From: Anaerolinea sp.
GTDB taxonomy: Bacteria; Chloroflexota; Limnocylindria; Limnocylindrales; CSP1-4
NCBI GenBank assembly: GCA_013822395.1
Contig: PNKK01000002.1
Span: 1-64,000 of the forward strand
Length of the DNA stretch: 64,000 nt
Direction: 5' to 3'
A program made the translations under genes and the position numbers. Of this stretch, positions 45,362-53,663 are shown one piece after another. Position 1 is the first letter of the stretch; each line of letters starts with the position of its first letter. A model generated the notes under the pieces. The model searched no databases, had not been told where the DNA came from, and saw only the letters and a list, made by a program, of their open reading frames with translations.

Positions 45362-46941
45362 GCCGCCGCCCCGCCGGTCTCGACGCCGGTCATGAGCCGG
45401 CTCAGGTGGTCGATGTCGACCGCGTCGCGGGCGAACTCGCCCACGATCTGCCCCTCGTAGAGCACGACGATGCGGTCAGCGAGACGGAAGAGCTCGGCGA
45501 GCTCCTCGCTGATAAGGAGGATCCCCGTTCCCTCGCCTCGCAAGCGGAGCAGCTGCTCGTGGATGAAGGCGATCCCTTTCACGTCCACGCCACGCGTCGG
45601 GTGGGCGGCCAGGACGCAGCGACTGGACGCGTCGATCTCGCGCCCGACGACCAAGCGCTGGGCGTTGCCACCCGATAGCGAGCGCATCGGCGCGTCGGGG
45701 CCGGCGGCCACGATTCCGAAGCGCTCGATCAGCCCGCGGGTGAAGGCTCGCACGGAGCCGAGACTGAGGATCCCCGCCCGACTGAGGGGCGGACGGTCGT
45801 AACGCAGACAGATCGCCGTCGTCGAGATCGAGCCGGCGAGATCGGCGCCCTCGACGTTGCGGTCCTCGGGGATGTAGGAGATGCCGAGGCGACGCCGGGC
45901 ACGCACGCCGGAGTGCGTCACGTCGCGGCCGCCGAGGGTGACCCGTCCGGGGCGCGGGCGGCGCATGCCGAGCACGATGTCGATCAGCTCGCGCTGGCCG
46001 TTGCCCTCGATGCCGGCGACGCCCACAATCTCCCCGGCGCGGACGGCGAGATCAATGCCGTCCAGCAGCCGGCGTCCGCCGGGTCCATCCACCGCGCAGC
46101 CCTCGAGCGCGAGCGCCGCCTCGTCGCGCGGGGGCCTGCGCGCGACGGTGGCACCCTCCCCGGTGGCACGTACGGGTTCGGGTGCCTCTCCGATCATCAG
46201 CCGCGCCAGCTGCCCGGCATCGGTCCCTCGGCTCTCGACGGTGGCCACCACCCGGCCCCGGCGCATGACCGTCACCCGCTCGGCGATGGCCAGCACCTCG
46301 CGCAGCTTGTGGCTGATGAACAGGATCGTGCGCCCGTCGGCGGCAAGCGAGCGAAGAACAGCGAACAGATCGTCGACCTCGCCGGGGGTGAGGACGGTCG
46401 TCGGCTCATCGAAGATGAGGAGCCCCGCGTCGCGGTAGAGGAGGCGCATGATCTCGAGCCGCTGGCGATGGCCGACCGAGAGGCGCTCGACCGGCGCATA
46501 CCAGTCGATCCGGGTGTGCAGCCGGTCGGCGAGCTCGCCCGCCTGACGGCGGGCGGCCGCCGCGTTGAAGGCGCCCAGGCGCGACGGTTCGCGCCCGAGC
46601 ACCAGGTTCTCGAGCGCGGTCAGCCCCGAGATGAGCTGCACGTGCTGCTGCACCATGCCGATGCCGTGAGCGATCGCGACCTGCGGTGAGCGCATCTCGA
46701 CCCGCGCCCCGTTGACCTCGACGCTGCCCGCGTCCGGACGCTCCAGCCCGTAGACGATCCGCATCAGCGTCGTCTTGCCGGCGCCGTTCTCGCCGACGAC
46801 CGCGTGGATCGTCCCCGCGGCCACCTTGAGGTCGACCCCCTCGTTGGCCACGACGGAGCCAAACCGCTTCGTGATGCCCTCGAGGCGGAGGTGCGCGGCC
46901 GCGGGTACTGATCGGCTCGTGATCGCGATGTCAGCGGTCAA
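45358..46941 (-). CDS. BMP-type (nucleoside) ABC transporter ATPase, two fused domains
   Basis: 527 residues with two nucleotide-binding domains. Domain 1: Walker A GENGAGKTTLMR, Q-loop GMVQQHVQLI, signature LSVGHRQRLEIM, Walker B LLIFDEPTTVLTPGE. Domain 2: the P-loop position reads GIEGNGQREL without the Lys, as in the sugar-type RbsA/YufO family, with signature LSGGNAQRLVV and AAHPTRGVDVKG. So one canonical and one degenerate P-loop, normal for this class. It lies between the binding-protein and permease genes, 7 nt after the former's stop. Confidence 0.94.
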   Translation of the reverse strand: MTADIAITSRSVPAAAHLRLEGITKRFGSVVANEGVDLKVAAGTIHAVVGENGAGKTTLMRIVYGLERPDAGSVEVNGARVEMRSPQVAIAHGIGMVQQHVQLISGLTALENLVLGREPSRLGAFNAAAARRQAGELADRLHTRIDWYAPVERLSVGHRQRLEIMRLLYRDAGLLIFDEPTTVLTPGEVDDLFAVLRSLAADGRTILFISHKLREVLAIAERVTVMRRGRVVATVESRGTDAGQLARLMIGEAPEPVRATGEGATVARRPPRDEAALALEGCAVDGPGGRRLLDGIDLAVRAGEIVGVAGIEGNGQRELIDIVLGMRRPRPGRVTLGGRDVTHSGVRARRRLGISYIPEDRNVEGADLAGSISTTAICLRYDRPPLSRAGILSLGSVRAFTRGLIERFGIVAAGPDAPMRSLSGGNAQRLVVGREIDASSRCVLAAHPTRGVDVKGIAFIHEQLLRLRGEGTGILLISEELAELFRLADRIVVLYEGQIVGEFARDAVDIDHLSRLMTGVETGGAAA

Positions 46942-46948
46942 CCGGCGG

Positions 46949-48028
46949 CTATTCGGAGAGGAAGTCCGGGTAGCCCTGCTCGATCACGTTCCAGACTTTG
47001 ATCTGGCCGCTCACGATCTGCTGACGCAGCTCGTCCACCCGGTCGAGGTACTCTTGGGGGACCGACGGGTGGATCGTGCCGAGCTCGACACCGCCGGCCG
47101 CCAGATCGAGGTTGACCGTCTCACCGCCGCTCAGCGTGCCCTCGATGGCGCGCTTGACCGATTCGTACACCGCCAGATCGGTGCGCTTGATCATGCTCGT
47201 CAGCACCGCGGCGGGCGCAATCGAACTCTGATCGGTGTCGACGCCAATCGCATATACGCCGGCATCCGCAGCCGCCTGGATCACGCCCAGGCCGGCGCCG
47301 CCGGCGACCTGGAACACGATGTCGGCGCCCTGCTCGAACATCGCCTCGGCAGCCTGCTGTCCCTTGGCCGCGTCGCCGAAGTCATTCGTGTAGCTGGTCA
47401 GGACCTCCACGTCCGGGTCGACGTCGCGGGCGCCCTGGATGAAGCCGACGAGGAACTTGTCGATCCCGGTCGACTTGGTGCCGCCGATGACGCCGATTAC
47501 CTTTTCGGGATTGATCCCCGGGATTGCGGTGTCGCTGGTCACCAGTGCCGCCAGCGCCCCGGCGAGGTACGAGCCCTCGTGCTCGGCGAACACGAAGCTG
47601 GTGACGTTGTCGCCGTTCACCGGAAAGTTCATGAACGTCCACCGCGTGTCAGCGAACTCTGGGGCGATGACGGTGAGCGCCTCCGCAGTGCTCCACTCGA
47701 GGTCGATCACGACATCGAAGTCGGCCGTTCCGGCCTGCCGCAGCACCGCCTCGCCCTGACTCACGATGTCGGGCGACTCGACCCGCTGGGCTTCGATCCC
47801 GAACTCCTGCTCGGCCCGGGTGAGGCCTTCATTGGCGAGGTCGTTGTAGCTCTGATCGCCGAGGCCGCCCTGGGCGATGATCATCGCCACCCGCAGCGCA
47901 GCTGCCGAGGTGGCCCCCGGCGTCTCTCCGCCTGCCTGCGTCGGCGCCGGGCTAGGTGCCGGCTGCCCGCAGGCGGCGAGCACGAGCACCAGCAGGGCGA
48001 GGAACGCAGATAGTCGGACGCGAAGCAT
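46949..48028 (-). CDS. BMP-family (BmpA/PnrA-like) nucleoside-binding lipoprotein
   Basis: Extracytoplasmic binding protein of the importer, 359 residues. Lipobox LVLAACGQP near 15-22, so lipid-anchored. AMIIAQGGLGDQSYND, FMNFPVNGDNVTSFVFAEHEGSYLAGALAA, VIGVIGGTKSTGIDKFLVGF, TSYTNDFGDAAKGQ and VYAIGVDTDQS are the conserved BMP/PnrA ligand-contact motifs seen in purine nucleoside receptors. ATG 48028 has AGGAGA 7 nt upstream and is preferred to GTG 48046. First transport gene after the regulator. Confidence 0.93.
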   Translation of the reverse strand: MLRVRLSAFLALLVLVLAACGQPAPSPAPTQAGGETPGATSAAALRVAMIIAQGGLGDQSYNDLANEGLTRAEQEFGIEAQRVESPDIVSQGEAVLRQAGTADFDVVIDLEWSTAEALTVIAPEFADTRWTFMNFPVNGDNVTSFVFAEHEGSYLAGALAALVTSDTAIPGINPEKVIGVIGGTKSTGIDKFLVGFIQGARDVDPDVEVLTSYTNDFGDAAKGQQAAEAMFEQGADIVFQVAGGAGLGVIQAAADAGVYAIGVDTDQSSIAPAAVLTSMIKRTDLAVYESVKRAIEGTLSGGETVNLDLAAGGVELGTIHPSVPQEYLDRVDELRQQIVSGQIKVWNVIEQGYPDFLSE

Positions 48029-48042
48029 GGGGGTTTCTCCTT

Positions 48043-48837
48043 TCACACGGTGGCGGCCGGCTGGGCGCGCCGCTCGAGCTGGATGACGTAGTCGTACTTG
48101 TCCCCGAGGTAGACGGCTCGCACGGTCTCAATCAGCCGACCGGCGGCGTTGTGCGTCAGGCGCAGGACGCTCATCACCGGCGTCCCGGGGCTCACCCCGA
48201 GAAGCTGCGCCTCGGGTCGGGCCGCGCCGCGCGCGGCCAGGTGCTCCTCGGCCCATGCGACCGGCTGTCCGCCGATCGCCAGGGCGCGGTAGAAGCTGAA
48301 CCCCGGATCGCTGAGCTGCTCGCGGGTCAGGCCGATCGCATCGGCAACGTCGCCCGGCGTGGCCGTGGTGTGAACGCCGATCGGCACGTCGTTCGCCACG
48401 CGCACCCGGACGAAGCGCACCACCTCCGACGTCTCGCCGAAGACCTCGAGTTCGGGCTCGTCGGGTGATACGCGTTCGACGCTCCTTCCCGCTCGGAGCC
48501 GGTCGAAGCGGACGAGACGCGAGACGGAGCGCAACCCCTGGGCGGCGATGTGCTCGCTGAACGAGGTGAGCTCGGGCAAGGCGCGCCGCAGGCGCGGCAG
48601 CGCCACGAAGGTTCCCTTGCCCTGATGCCGCTCGACGACGCCCTCGCTCTCGAGGCGCGCCAGGGTGTGGCGGATCGTGGCCCGGCTCACCCCGAATGCG
48701 GCCAGCAGCTCGCTCTCCGACGGCAGCGCGTCGCCGGGCTGCAGTCCGCGCTCCTCGACGAGCGCCAGGATGCGCCCGCGGATCTGCAGGTAAAGCGGAA
48801 TCCCGCTGCCGCGCTCGATGTCCGCGCTGAGTGTCAT
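48043..48837 (-). CDS. GntR/HutC-family transcriptional regulator
   Basis: 264 residues. The N-terminal winged helix-turn-helix (GDALPSESELLAAFGVSRATIRHTLARLESEGV then RHQGKGTFV) is typical of GntR. The C-terminal UTRA ligand domain (about 90-250) includes VRVRVANDVPIGVHTTATP and ETVRAVYLGDKYDYVIQLER. It heads the catabolic operon, and its promoter faces that of the ECF transporter. The palindrome at 48898-48919 is its likely operator, so it probably represses both arms until a metabolite (UTRA domains often sense phosphosugars) binds. Confidence 0.95.
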   Translation of the reverse strand: MTLSADIERGSGIPLYLQIRGRILALVEERGLQPGDALPSESELLAAFGVSRATIRHTLARLESEGVVERHQGKGTFVALPRLRRALPELTSFSEHIAAQGLRSVSRLVRFDRLRAGRSVERVSPDEPELEVFGETSEVVRFVRVRVANDVPIGVHTTATPGDVADAIGLTREQLSDPGFSFYRALAIGGQPVAWAEEHLAARGAARPEAQLLGVSPGTPVMSVLRLTHNAAGRLIETVRAVYLGDKYDYVIQLERRAQPAATV

Positions 48838-48890
48838 GCCTGCCTCCGGAGCCGCCGATCCGAGCCTCGCCGGGCCCTGGTTACTCCAAT

Positions 48891-48928
48891 ATTACATCTT
48901 GTACGGATGAGCGTACAAGTGCTAGTGT
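48891..48928. promoter_or_regulatory. divergent promoters sharing one GntR-type operator
   Basis: A perfect palindrome CTTGTACG-N6-CGTACAAG spans 48898-48919. Rightward: -35 TTGTAC (48900-48905), 17 nt, -10 TAGTGT (48923-48928). Leftward, on the minus strand: -35 TTGTAC (48919-48914), 17 nt, -10 TGTAAT (48896-48891). The arms of the palindrome are thus the -35 boxes of both promoters, and one bound dimer would block both. It lies between the GntR gene and the ECF S-component gene. Confidence 0.75.
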
Positions 48929-48967
48929 TCGGCATCCGCCACTTGGGGGGCGTAAGGAGGGTCCTGC

Positions 48968-49555
48968 ATGCGGTTCGAGTTCGGGGCACGTCAGATCGCG
49001 ATCATCGCGCTGTCGACCGCGCTGTACGCGGTCCTCAACTGGTTCTCGGCAGCCTTCCAGGTCGTGCCGGGCGCCTCGCTCATCTTCCCGGCGACGGCCA
49101 TCGCGATCGTGATGACCATGTGGTTCGGGTTCTGGGGCGCGCTGGGCGCCTACTTCGGGACCATCATCGGTAACTTCGCGTGGGGCACCGCGCTCCAGGT
49201 GGGAATCACCGGCGGCGTGCACGACATGCTCGAGGGCATGATCGTGGCGGCGCCGTTCTTCATCTGGGCGTTACGTCGGGATCTCCCCAACATCTCGACG
49301 TTTGCGATCTACGTCGTCCTGGCCGCCATCGGCACCGGCGCCAACGCGCTGCTCGGCAACCTCAACTACGTCCTGTGGGGCGTCTACCCGCTCGACGCTG
49401 TCGTGGCCGGCGTCTGGCCGTGGTGGCTCGCCGATTTCGTGGCGGCGATCGTGCTCGGCATCCCGCTGCTGCGGTTCCTCACGCCCTTCGTACAGCGCAC
49501 CGGGCTGTACCACGAACACTTCTTCGCACGCAGCACCGAGCACGAGGCCGTGTGA
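48968..49555 (+). CDS. ECF transporter S component (substrate-specific), substrate unknown
   Basis: 195 residues with five or six helices: IAIIALSTALYAVLNW, then the FPATAIAIVMTMWFGFWGALGAYFGTIIGN region, VVLAAIGTGANALLG, and WWLADFVAAIVLGIPLL. The N-terminal Ala-x-x-x-Ala-like helix 1 (ALSTALYAVLNW) fits the ECF S-component contact with EcfT. Not BioY, ThiT or RibU by motif. The start follows AAGGAGGG 6 nt upstream. The T and A subunits follow, so this is a group I (dedicated) ECF system. Shared regulation suggests it takes up the same compound as the BMP importer or its base. Confidence 0.83.
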   Translation: MRFEFGARQIAIIALSTALYAVLNWFSAAFQVVPGASLIFPATAIAIVMTMWFGFWGALGAYFGTIIGNFAWGTALQVGITGGVHDMLEGMIVAAPFFIWALRRDLPNISTFAIYVVLAAIGTGANALLGNLNYVLWGVYPLDAVVAGVWPWWLADFVAAIVLGIPLLRFLTPFVQRTGLYHEHFFARSTEHEAV

Positions 49556-49578
49556 CGGTCGTCGCGTGCGCCTGATCC

Positions 49579-49613
49579 GAAGCGCCGGGCGATCCTCAAC
49601 CGCCCGGCGCTTC
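49579..49613 (+). terminator. 13-bp perfect hairpin between ECF S and T genes
   Basis: The arms GAAGCGCCGGGCG (49579-49591) and CGCCCGGCGCTTC (49601-49613) with a 9-nt loop form a very stable stem in the 75-nt gap. There is no strong T tract after it (ACGATGTTTC), so it may be a partial terminator or an mRNA-stabilising/processing stem that lowers T/A expression relative to S. Confidence 0.65.
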
Positions 49614-49630
49614 ACGATGTTTCTCGCGCC

Positions 49631-50425
49631 GTGACCATCGCCTCCTTCTACGTTCCGCGGCGCTCGCGCTATCGGCGGCTCGCCGCGCCGACCAAGCTCA
49701 TCGTGCCGGTGGTGGTGATGACCGCCGCCTTCCTCATCGGTCAGCCCATCCTCAACGCCGCGCTGGTGGTCCTCGTCGCGGCGCTCCTGCGCCTCGCCGC
49801 CATCCCCGCCGGGGTCGTGCGCACCTTCGCGGCGGTGCTCAGGACCCTGATCCCGGTCATCACCGTAGGCTGGACGGTCTTCTTCCGCTCCGGCGAGGTG
49901 CTCTTCAGCATCGGTCCGCTCGAGGTCACCAGCGGTGGCCTGTACCGGGCGATCGCCACCGATCTGCGCTTCGCGGCAATCGTCCTGACGGTGCCCCTGA
50001 TCCTGGCCGCCATGCCCCAGCAGGATCTGGTGGCCGCTCTGCGCTGGCTGCGCCTGCCCTACATCGTCTGCTTCATCGTGGCGCTCTCGCTGCGCACCAT
50101 TCCGACCCTCGAACGCGACGTGACGCTGATCCGCGATGCGCAGCGCTCCCGGGGCGTGGAACTCGATCACGGCGGCCTGCGGACCAAGCTGCGCGGCCTC
50201 GCCTCGGTAGTGCTGCCGCTGATGACGGTCTCCATCGGTCGCCTCGAGGTGATGAGCCGGGTCATCGAGAGTCGCGGCGTGACCAGTCGGCGGCCGTGCC
50301 GCACCTTCTATCGCCGACCGACGCCAACGGGCGTCGACTGGGCGATCATGCTCGGCAGCCTCGGTGCGCTGCTCGCGCTCTTCCTCGTTGGGCTCACCAC
50401 CTTCGGGCAGGCGGTGCTGCGGTGA
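49631..50425 (+). CDS. ECF transporter T component
   Basis: 264 residues, membrane scaffold linking S to the ATPases. Helices near 24-60, 60-90, 105-130 and 240-262. The two coupling helices carry the Ala/Ser-Arg-Gly motifs: AQRSRGVEL and IESRGV. MPQQDLVAALRWLRLPYI precedes them. GTG 49631 is the start, with the hairpin immediately upstream and no clear ribosome site. Stop overlaps the next gene's GTG. Confidence 0.88.
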   Translation: MTIASFYVPRRSRYRRLAAPTKLIVPVVVMTAAFLIGQPILNAALVVLVAALLRLAAIPAGVVRTFAAVLRTLIPVITVGWTVFFRSGEVLFSIGPLEVTSGGLYRAIATDLRFAAIVLTVPLILAAMPQQDLVAALRWLRLPYIVCFIVALSLRTIPTLERDVTLIRDAQRSRGVELDHGGLRTKLRGLASVVLPLMTVSIGRLEVMSRVIESRGVTSRRPCRTFYRRPTPTGVDWAIMLGSLGALLALFLVGLTTFGQAVLR

Positions 50426-51279
50426 ACGGGCCAGCCGCGGAGGCGATCCGCCTGACCGATGTTCGCTTCCGCTACCGCGGAGTGCAGCTGCGGGCGCTCA
50501 ACGGGGTGAGCCTGACCGTCGGGCAGGGCGAGTTCCTCGGCATCGTGGGGCCCTCCGGCGCGGGCAAGTCGACGCTAGCCCTGGTGATGAGCGGACAGAT
50601 CCCGGCCTTCGTGGAGGGACCCTTTGACGGCGAGGCGCTCCTGTTCGGCCGTACCACGCGCGGGATGCGCTCCGCCGACCTCGCCGAGACGGCGGGGATG
50701 GTCTACCAGGATCCGGAGGCCCAGCTGTACGGGCTGACCGTGGAGGAGGAGCTGGTGCTGGGACTGGAGAACCGCTGCCTGCCACCCGACGAGATCCGGC
50801 GCCGGGTGGAGTGGGTCCTGGCCGTCACGGGCCTGCACGAGGTCCTCGAGAAGTCGCCCTACGCACTCTCGGGCGGCCAGAAGCAGCGCGTCGTCATCGC
50901 CGGCGTGCTCGCCCTCCGGCCGCGGATCCTGGTCCTTGACGAGCCGACCTCCGCACTCGATCCGCGCGGCAAGACCGCGCTGTACGAGCTGCTCGGCAAC
51001 CTGAGCGCTGAGGGCGTCACGGTGGTCATCGTGGAGCACGACATCGAGCGCCTCGTGCGCCACGCCGATCGCGTGTGCTGGCTTGAGGCCGGTCGCATCG
51101 CCGCGCTCGGGACACCCGAGGAGGTGTTCGGCCGGCCGGCGGAAAGCGGGACCGGCCTGTTGCGCATGCCGCAGGTCGCGCAGCTCACCCATCGCCTTGG
51201 CCTGCCGGCTCCCTGGCCGATCACGGTCGATCAGGCGGAGGCCGTCCTTCGACCGATGCTCGAGGCGACGCCACGATGA
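50422..51279 (+). CDS. ECF transporter ATPase (EcfA)
   Basis: 285 residues, canonical. Walker A GIVGPSGAGKSTLALV, Q-loop GMVYQDPEAQLYGLTVEEEL (YQDPxxQ is the ECF-type Q-helix), signature ALSGGQKQRVVIAG, Walker B ILVLDEPTSALDPRG, and switch His in VIVEHDIERL. GTG 50422 overlaps the EcfT stop. Pairs with the ATPase at 51276, which has a degenerate signature, so this subunit should supply the intact signature for the partner's nucleotide. Confidence 0.94.
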   Translation: MNGPAAEAIRLTDVRFRYRGVQLRALNGVSLTVGQGEFLGIVGPSGAGKSTLALVMSGQIPAFVEGPFDGEALLFGRTTRGMRSADLAETAGMVYQDPEAQLYGLTVEEELVLGLENRCLPPDEIRRRVEWVLAVTGLHEVLEKSPYALSGGQKQRVVIAGVLALRPRILVLDEPTSALDPRGKTALYELLGNLSAEGVTVVIVEHDIERLVRHADRVCWLEAGRIAALGTPEEVFGRPAESGTGLLRMPQVAQLTHRLGLPAPWPITVDQAEAVLRPMLEATPR

Positions 51280-52094
51280 GCCAGGGCGAGCTGCGGCTCG
51301 AGGGCGTCCACTTCGCCTACCCCGACGGCACGGTCGCGCTGCGTGGCATTTCGCTGAACATCGGGCGCGGCGAGTTCGTTGCTCTTCTCGGGCCGAATGG
51401 GTCGGGCAAGACGACCCTTAGCCGTCTCCTCAACGGCCTGCTCCGTCCGACCCAGGGAAGCGTGCTGATCGACGGTGTCGACACCCGCCGGCGGAGCGTC
51501 GCCGAGCTCGCCCTCCGCGTCGGGTACCTGTTTCAGAACCCCAACCACCAGCTCGTCAGCGCCACCGTGCGCGGCGAGATCGCGGTCGGGCCGCGCGCCC
51601 GCGCGCTGTCTGCCGCCGAGCTCGCGACCCGGGTCACCTGGGCGGCCGAACTGCTCGACATCGTCCAGCTCCTCGACGAGCACCCGTTACTGCTGACCCT
51701 AGCACAGAGGCAGCGGGTGGCCATCGCCTCGCTCATCGCGCTCGGGCCGCTAGCCCTGGTGCTCGATGAGCCAACCACCGCGCTCGACGCACGCGAGCGC
51801 CTGGCGGTCATGGAGCTCCTGCGTCAGATCCACGCCACCGGGCACACCATCCTGTTGGTGACGCACGAAATGGACCTCGCCGGCGAATTCGCGCAGCGCT
51901 GCCTAGCGCTGTCCGACGGCGAGCTCATCTTTGACGGGGAGCCTGCCATGCTCTTCGGCGACGACGAGACGCTGCGCCGGGCCAGCCTCGAGCCGCCCCA
52001 GGTGGCGCAGCTCGCGCGGCGCCTGCAGGCGCCACAGCCCTGGCTGAGCGTCGAGGAGGCCGTGCAGGCGCTCCAGGTCCACATGTGTCGATGA
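51276..52094 (+). CDS. ECF transporter ATPase (EcfA'), with degenerate signature motif
   Basis: 272 residues. Walker A LLGPNGSGKTTLSR, Q-helix LFQNPNHQLVSATVRGEI, Walker B LALVLDEPTTALDARE and switch His LLVTHEMDLAG are intact. The signature normally LSGGQ(K/R)QR reads LTLAQRQR at about 140-147: both glycines are lost. In the heterodimer this would leave one of the two ATP sites without a proper signature. ATG 51276 overlaps the previous stop by 4 nt. The gene ends the ECF operon. Confidence 0.92.
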   Translation: MSQGELRLEGVHFAYPDGTVALRGISLNIGRGEFVALLGPNGSGKTTLSRLLNGLLRPTQGSVLIDGVDTRRRSVAELALRVGYLFQNPNHQLVSATVRGEIAVGPRARALSAAELATRVTWAAELLDIVQLLDEHPLLLTLAQRQRVAIASLIALGPLALVLDEPTTALDARERLAVMELLRQIHATGHTILLVTHEMDLAGEFAQRCLALSDGELIFDGEPAMLFGDDETLRRASLEPPQVAQLARRLQAPQPWLSVEEAVQALQVHMCR

Positions 52095-52126
52095 GACCGA
52101 GCCGGTCTGACGCCCCCGAACTCAGG

Positions 52127-52987
52127 TCAGCCTCGCGGAGGCCCGGCTTCCAGCGCCCGCTCGATCGCCGTGGCGGGCTCGCCTGCCGCGAACGACTCGA
52201 GCCACCACGTGGCACCGGCCTCGGCCATCGACGCCACCGCCGCCCCGCGTCGCGCGGCGGGCAGGTCGTGGAGGCGGCCCATGACCGCCACATCGAAGGG
52301 CTCCGGCCGCCCGGCCGCCTCGCGTCCGGCATGGACCGCGGCGACGACCTGCCGCACGTCCGCCGCCGGCAGCAGACCCTCTGCGGCAATCGGCACCACC
52401 CCGTCCCAACGGGCGGCGCGCGCCAGCGCCCGGCGATACGGCCAGACACCCGCGATCCAGATGGGAATCCGGGGCCGCTGCATCGGAGCAGGCAGGAAGC
52501 GGACGCCATCGACGTGGTAGTGACGGCCGTCGAAGCTCACCGGTTCGCCACTCCACAGCCGGGCCAGCAGATCGAGCCCCTCGTCGAGCATGGTGGCGCG
52601 GACCTTGTCGTCGAGCTCCTCCCCGAAAGCCGACAGCTCGCGATACCAGTCTCCCCCGAGTCCGGCGCCGAAGATGAGCCTGCCGCCCGAGAGGTGATCG
52701 AGGGTGGCCGTGGCGCGAGCCACGTCCCAAGGCCGTCGTCGGGGCAGCGGGGTGACCAGCGGCCCGAATCGCATGCGTCGGGTCGCCAAGGCGACGGCCG
52801 CCAGCGTCACCCACGGGTCGGCGAGCGGCTCGTCGGTCTCCCAGAGGAGGTTGTCCCAGGTGAACCAGCCGTGCCAGCCGGCCTGCTCAGCGAGGTGGGC
52901 GAGGTCGGTCACGCGCCGGGGGTCCCCGAGGGTGCCGAAGTTTGGAGCGTAGATCGCGAAGCGCAGCTGCGGAGAGGCGGCAGTCAT
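52127..52987 (-). CDS. LLM-class flavin-dependent oxidoreductase
   Basis: 286 residues, luciferase-like TIM barrel. FAIYAPNFGTLGDPRRVTDLAHLAEQAGWHGWFTWDN opens it, RMRFGPLVTPLPRRRPWDVARATATLDHLSGGR is the typical central block with FGAGLGGDWYRE, and PRIPIWIAGVWPYRRALARAARWDGVVP follows. Uses FMN or F420. Which one is not visible. It is convergent with the ECF operon (32-nt gap) and stands alone, so no pathway can be assigned. Confidence 0.9.
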   Translation of the reverse strand: MTAASPQLRFAIYAPNFGTLGDPRRVTDLAHLAEQAGWHGWFTWDNLLWETDEPLADPWVTLAAVALATRRMRFGPLVTPLPRRRPWDVARATATLDHLSGGRLIFGAGLGGDWYRELSAFGEELDDKVRATMLDEGLDLLARLWSGEPVSFDGRHYHVDGVRFLPAPMQRPRIPIWIAGVWPYRRALARAARWDGVVPIAAEGLLPAADVRQVVAAVHAGREAAGRPEPFDVAVMGRLHDLPAARRGAAVASMAEAGATWWLESFAAGEPATAIERALEAGPPRG

Positions 52988-53069
52988 CAGTGGCTAATGT
53001 TGAGGGACGAGCGACGGGAGCGCGAGCCTTCGCGGCGCGCGACGCACATCCGGCTAGAAGGAAGAAGTG

Positions 53070-53435
53070 ATGCAGGTTCGCGGACTGGTCTGGATGGGCA
53101 CGACGACCAGGCACTTCGACGAGACGGTCCGCTTCTTCCGCGGGGTCATGGGGCTGGCAGTAGTGGTGGAGGAGCCCGGCTTCGTGGCGCTTGAGCTTCG
53201 GGACACCTCACTGGTCGAGGTCTTCGCGCCCGACTCGCCCCATGCCAAGCATCACGAGGGACGGCCGGTGGTGGGCTTCTTGGTAGATGATGTCGCGGCG
53301 GCCCGCACCGAACTCGCCGCTGCGGGCGTCGAGCTCATCGGTGAGATCGAGGTATCCGAGGACTTCTCCTGGCAGTACTTCCGCGGCCCGGACGGCAATC
53401 TCTACGAGGTCACGTGCGGTCCATACCGACGATGA
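53070..53435 (+). CDS. VOC/glyoxalase-family protein
   Basis: 121 residues, one vicinal-oxygen-chelate domain built of two beta-alpha-beta3 halves. FDETVRFFRGVMGLAVVVEEPGFVALEL is the first half; VGFLVDDVAAARTELAAAGVELIGEIE and FRGPDGNLYEVTCG the second, with a terminal Glu ligand. The corresponding first-half His/Glu ligands are partly present. ATG 53070 preferred, preceded by AAGGAAGAAG. Could be a lyase, dioxygenase or resistance protein. Divergent from the flavin enzyme. 53436-53663 downstream is empty. Confidence 0.85.
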   Translation: MQVRGLVWMGTTTRHFDETVRFFRGVMGLAVVVEEPGFVALELRDTSLVEVFAPDSPHAKHHEGRPVVGFLVDDVAAARTELAAAGVELIGEIEVSEDFSWQYFRGPDGNLYEVTCGPYRR

Positions 53436-53663
53436 TGTCTTGTCGTTCCGACCAGAGACTGTGGCTCGGTCGTCCATTCCTGATCCCACGCGATGGTTGC
53501 GCTCGAAGCCAGCGCTCGAGCGTCCTTCGGTGTGCTTCCGTGATCGGTGGCCTCTCGTGTGGTGACCCCACCAAATCGTCTCAGTTATCCGCTGTGGCGC
53601 TCGAGCGCTTGCCAGTCCAAGCGCCAGCGGGATGTTCAGTGACCTCGATGGCTTCAGCGGCGC

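Noticed and set aside
43377..47000. Plus-strand frames antisense to the ABC importer genes
   Set aside because: All minus-strand genes here carry complete transporter motifs; the opposite frames have none.
48929..48967. Riboswitch in front of the ECF transporter, as often found for vitamin importers
   Set aside because: From the predicted transcript start there are only about 30 nt before the start codon, too few for a known riboswitch. The palindrome points to protein control instead.
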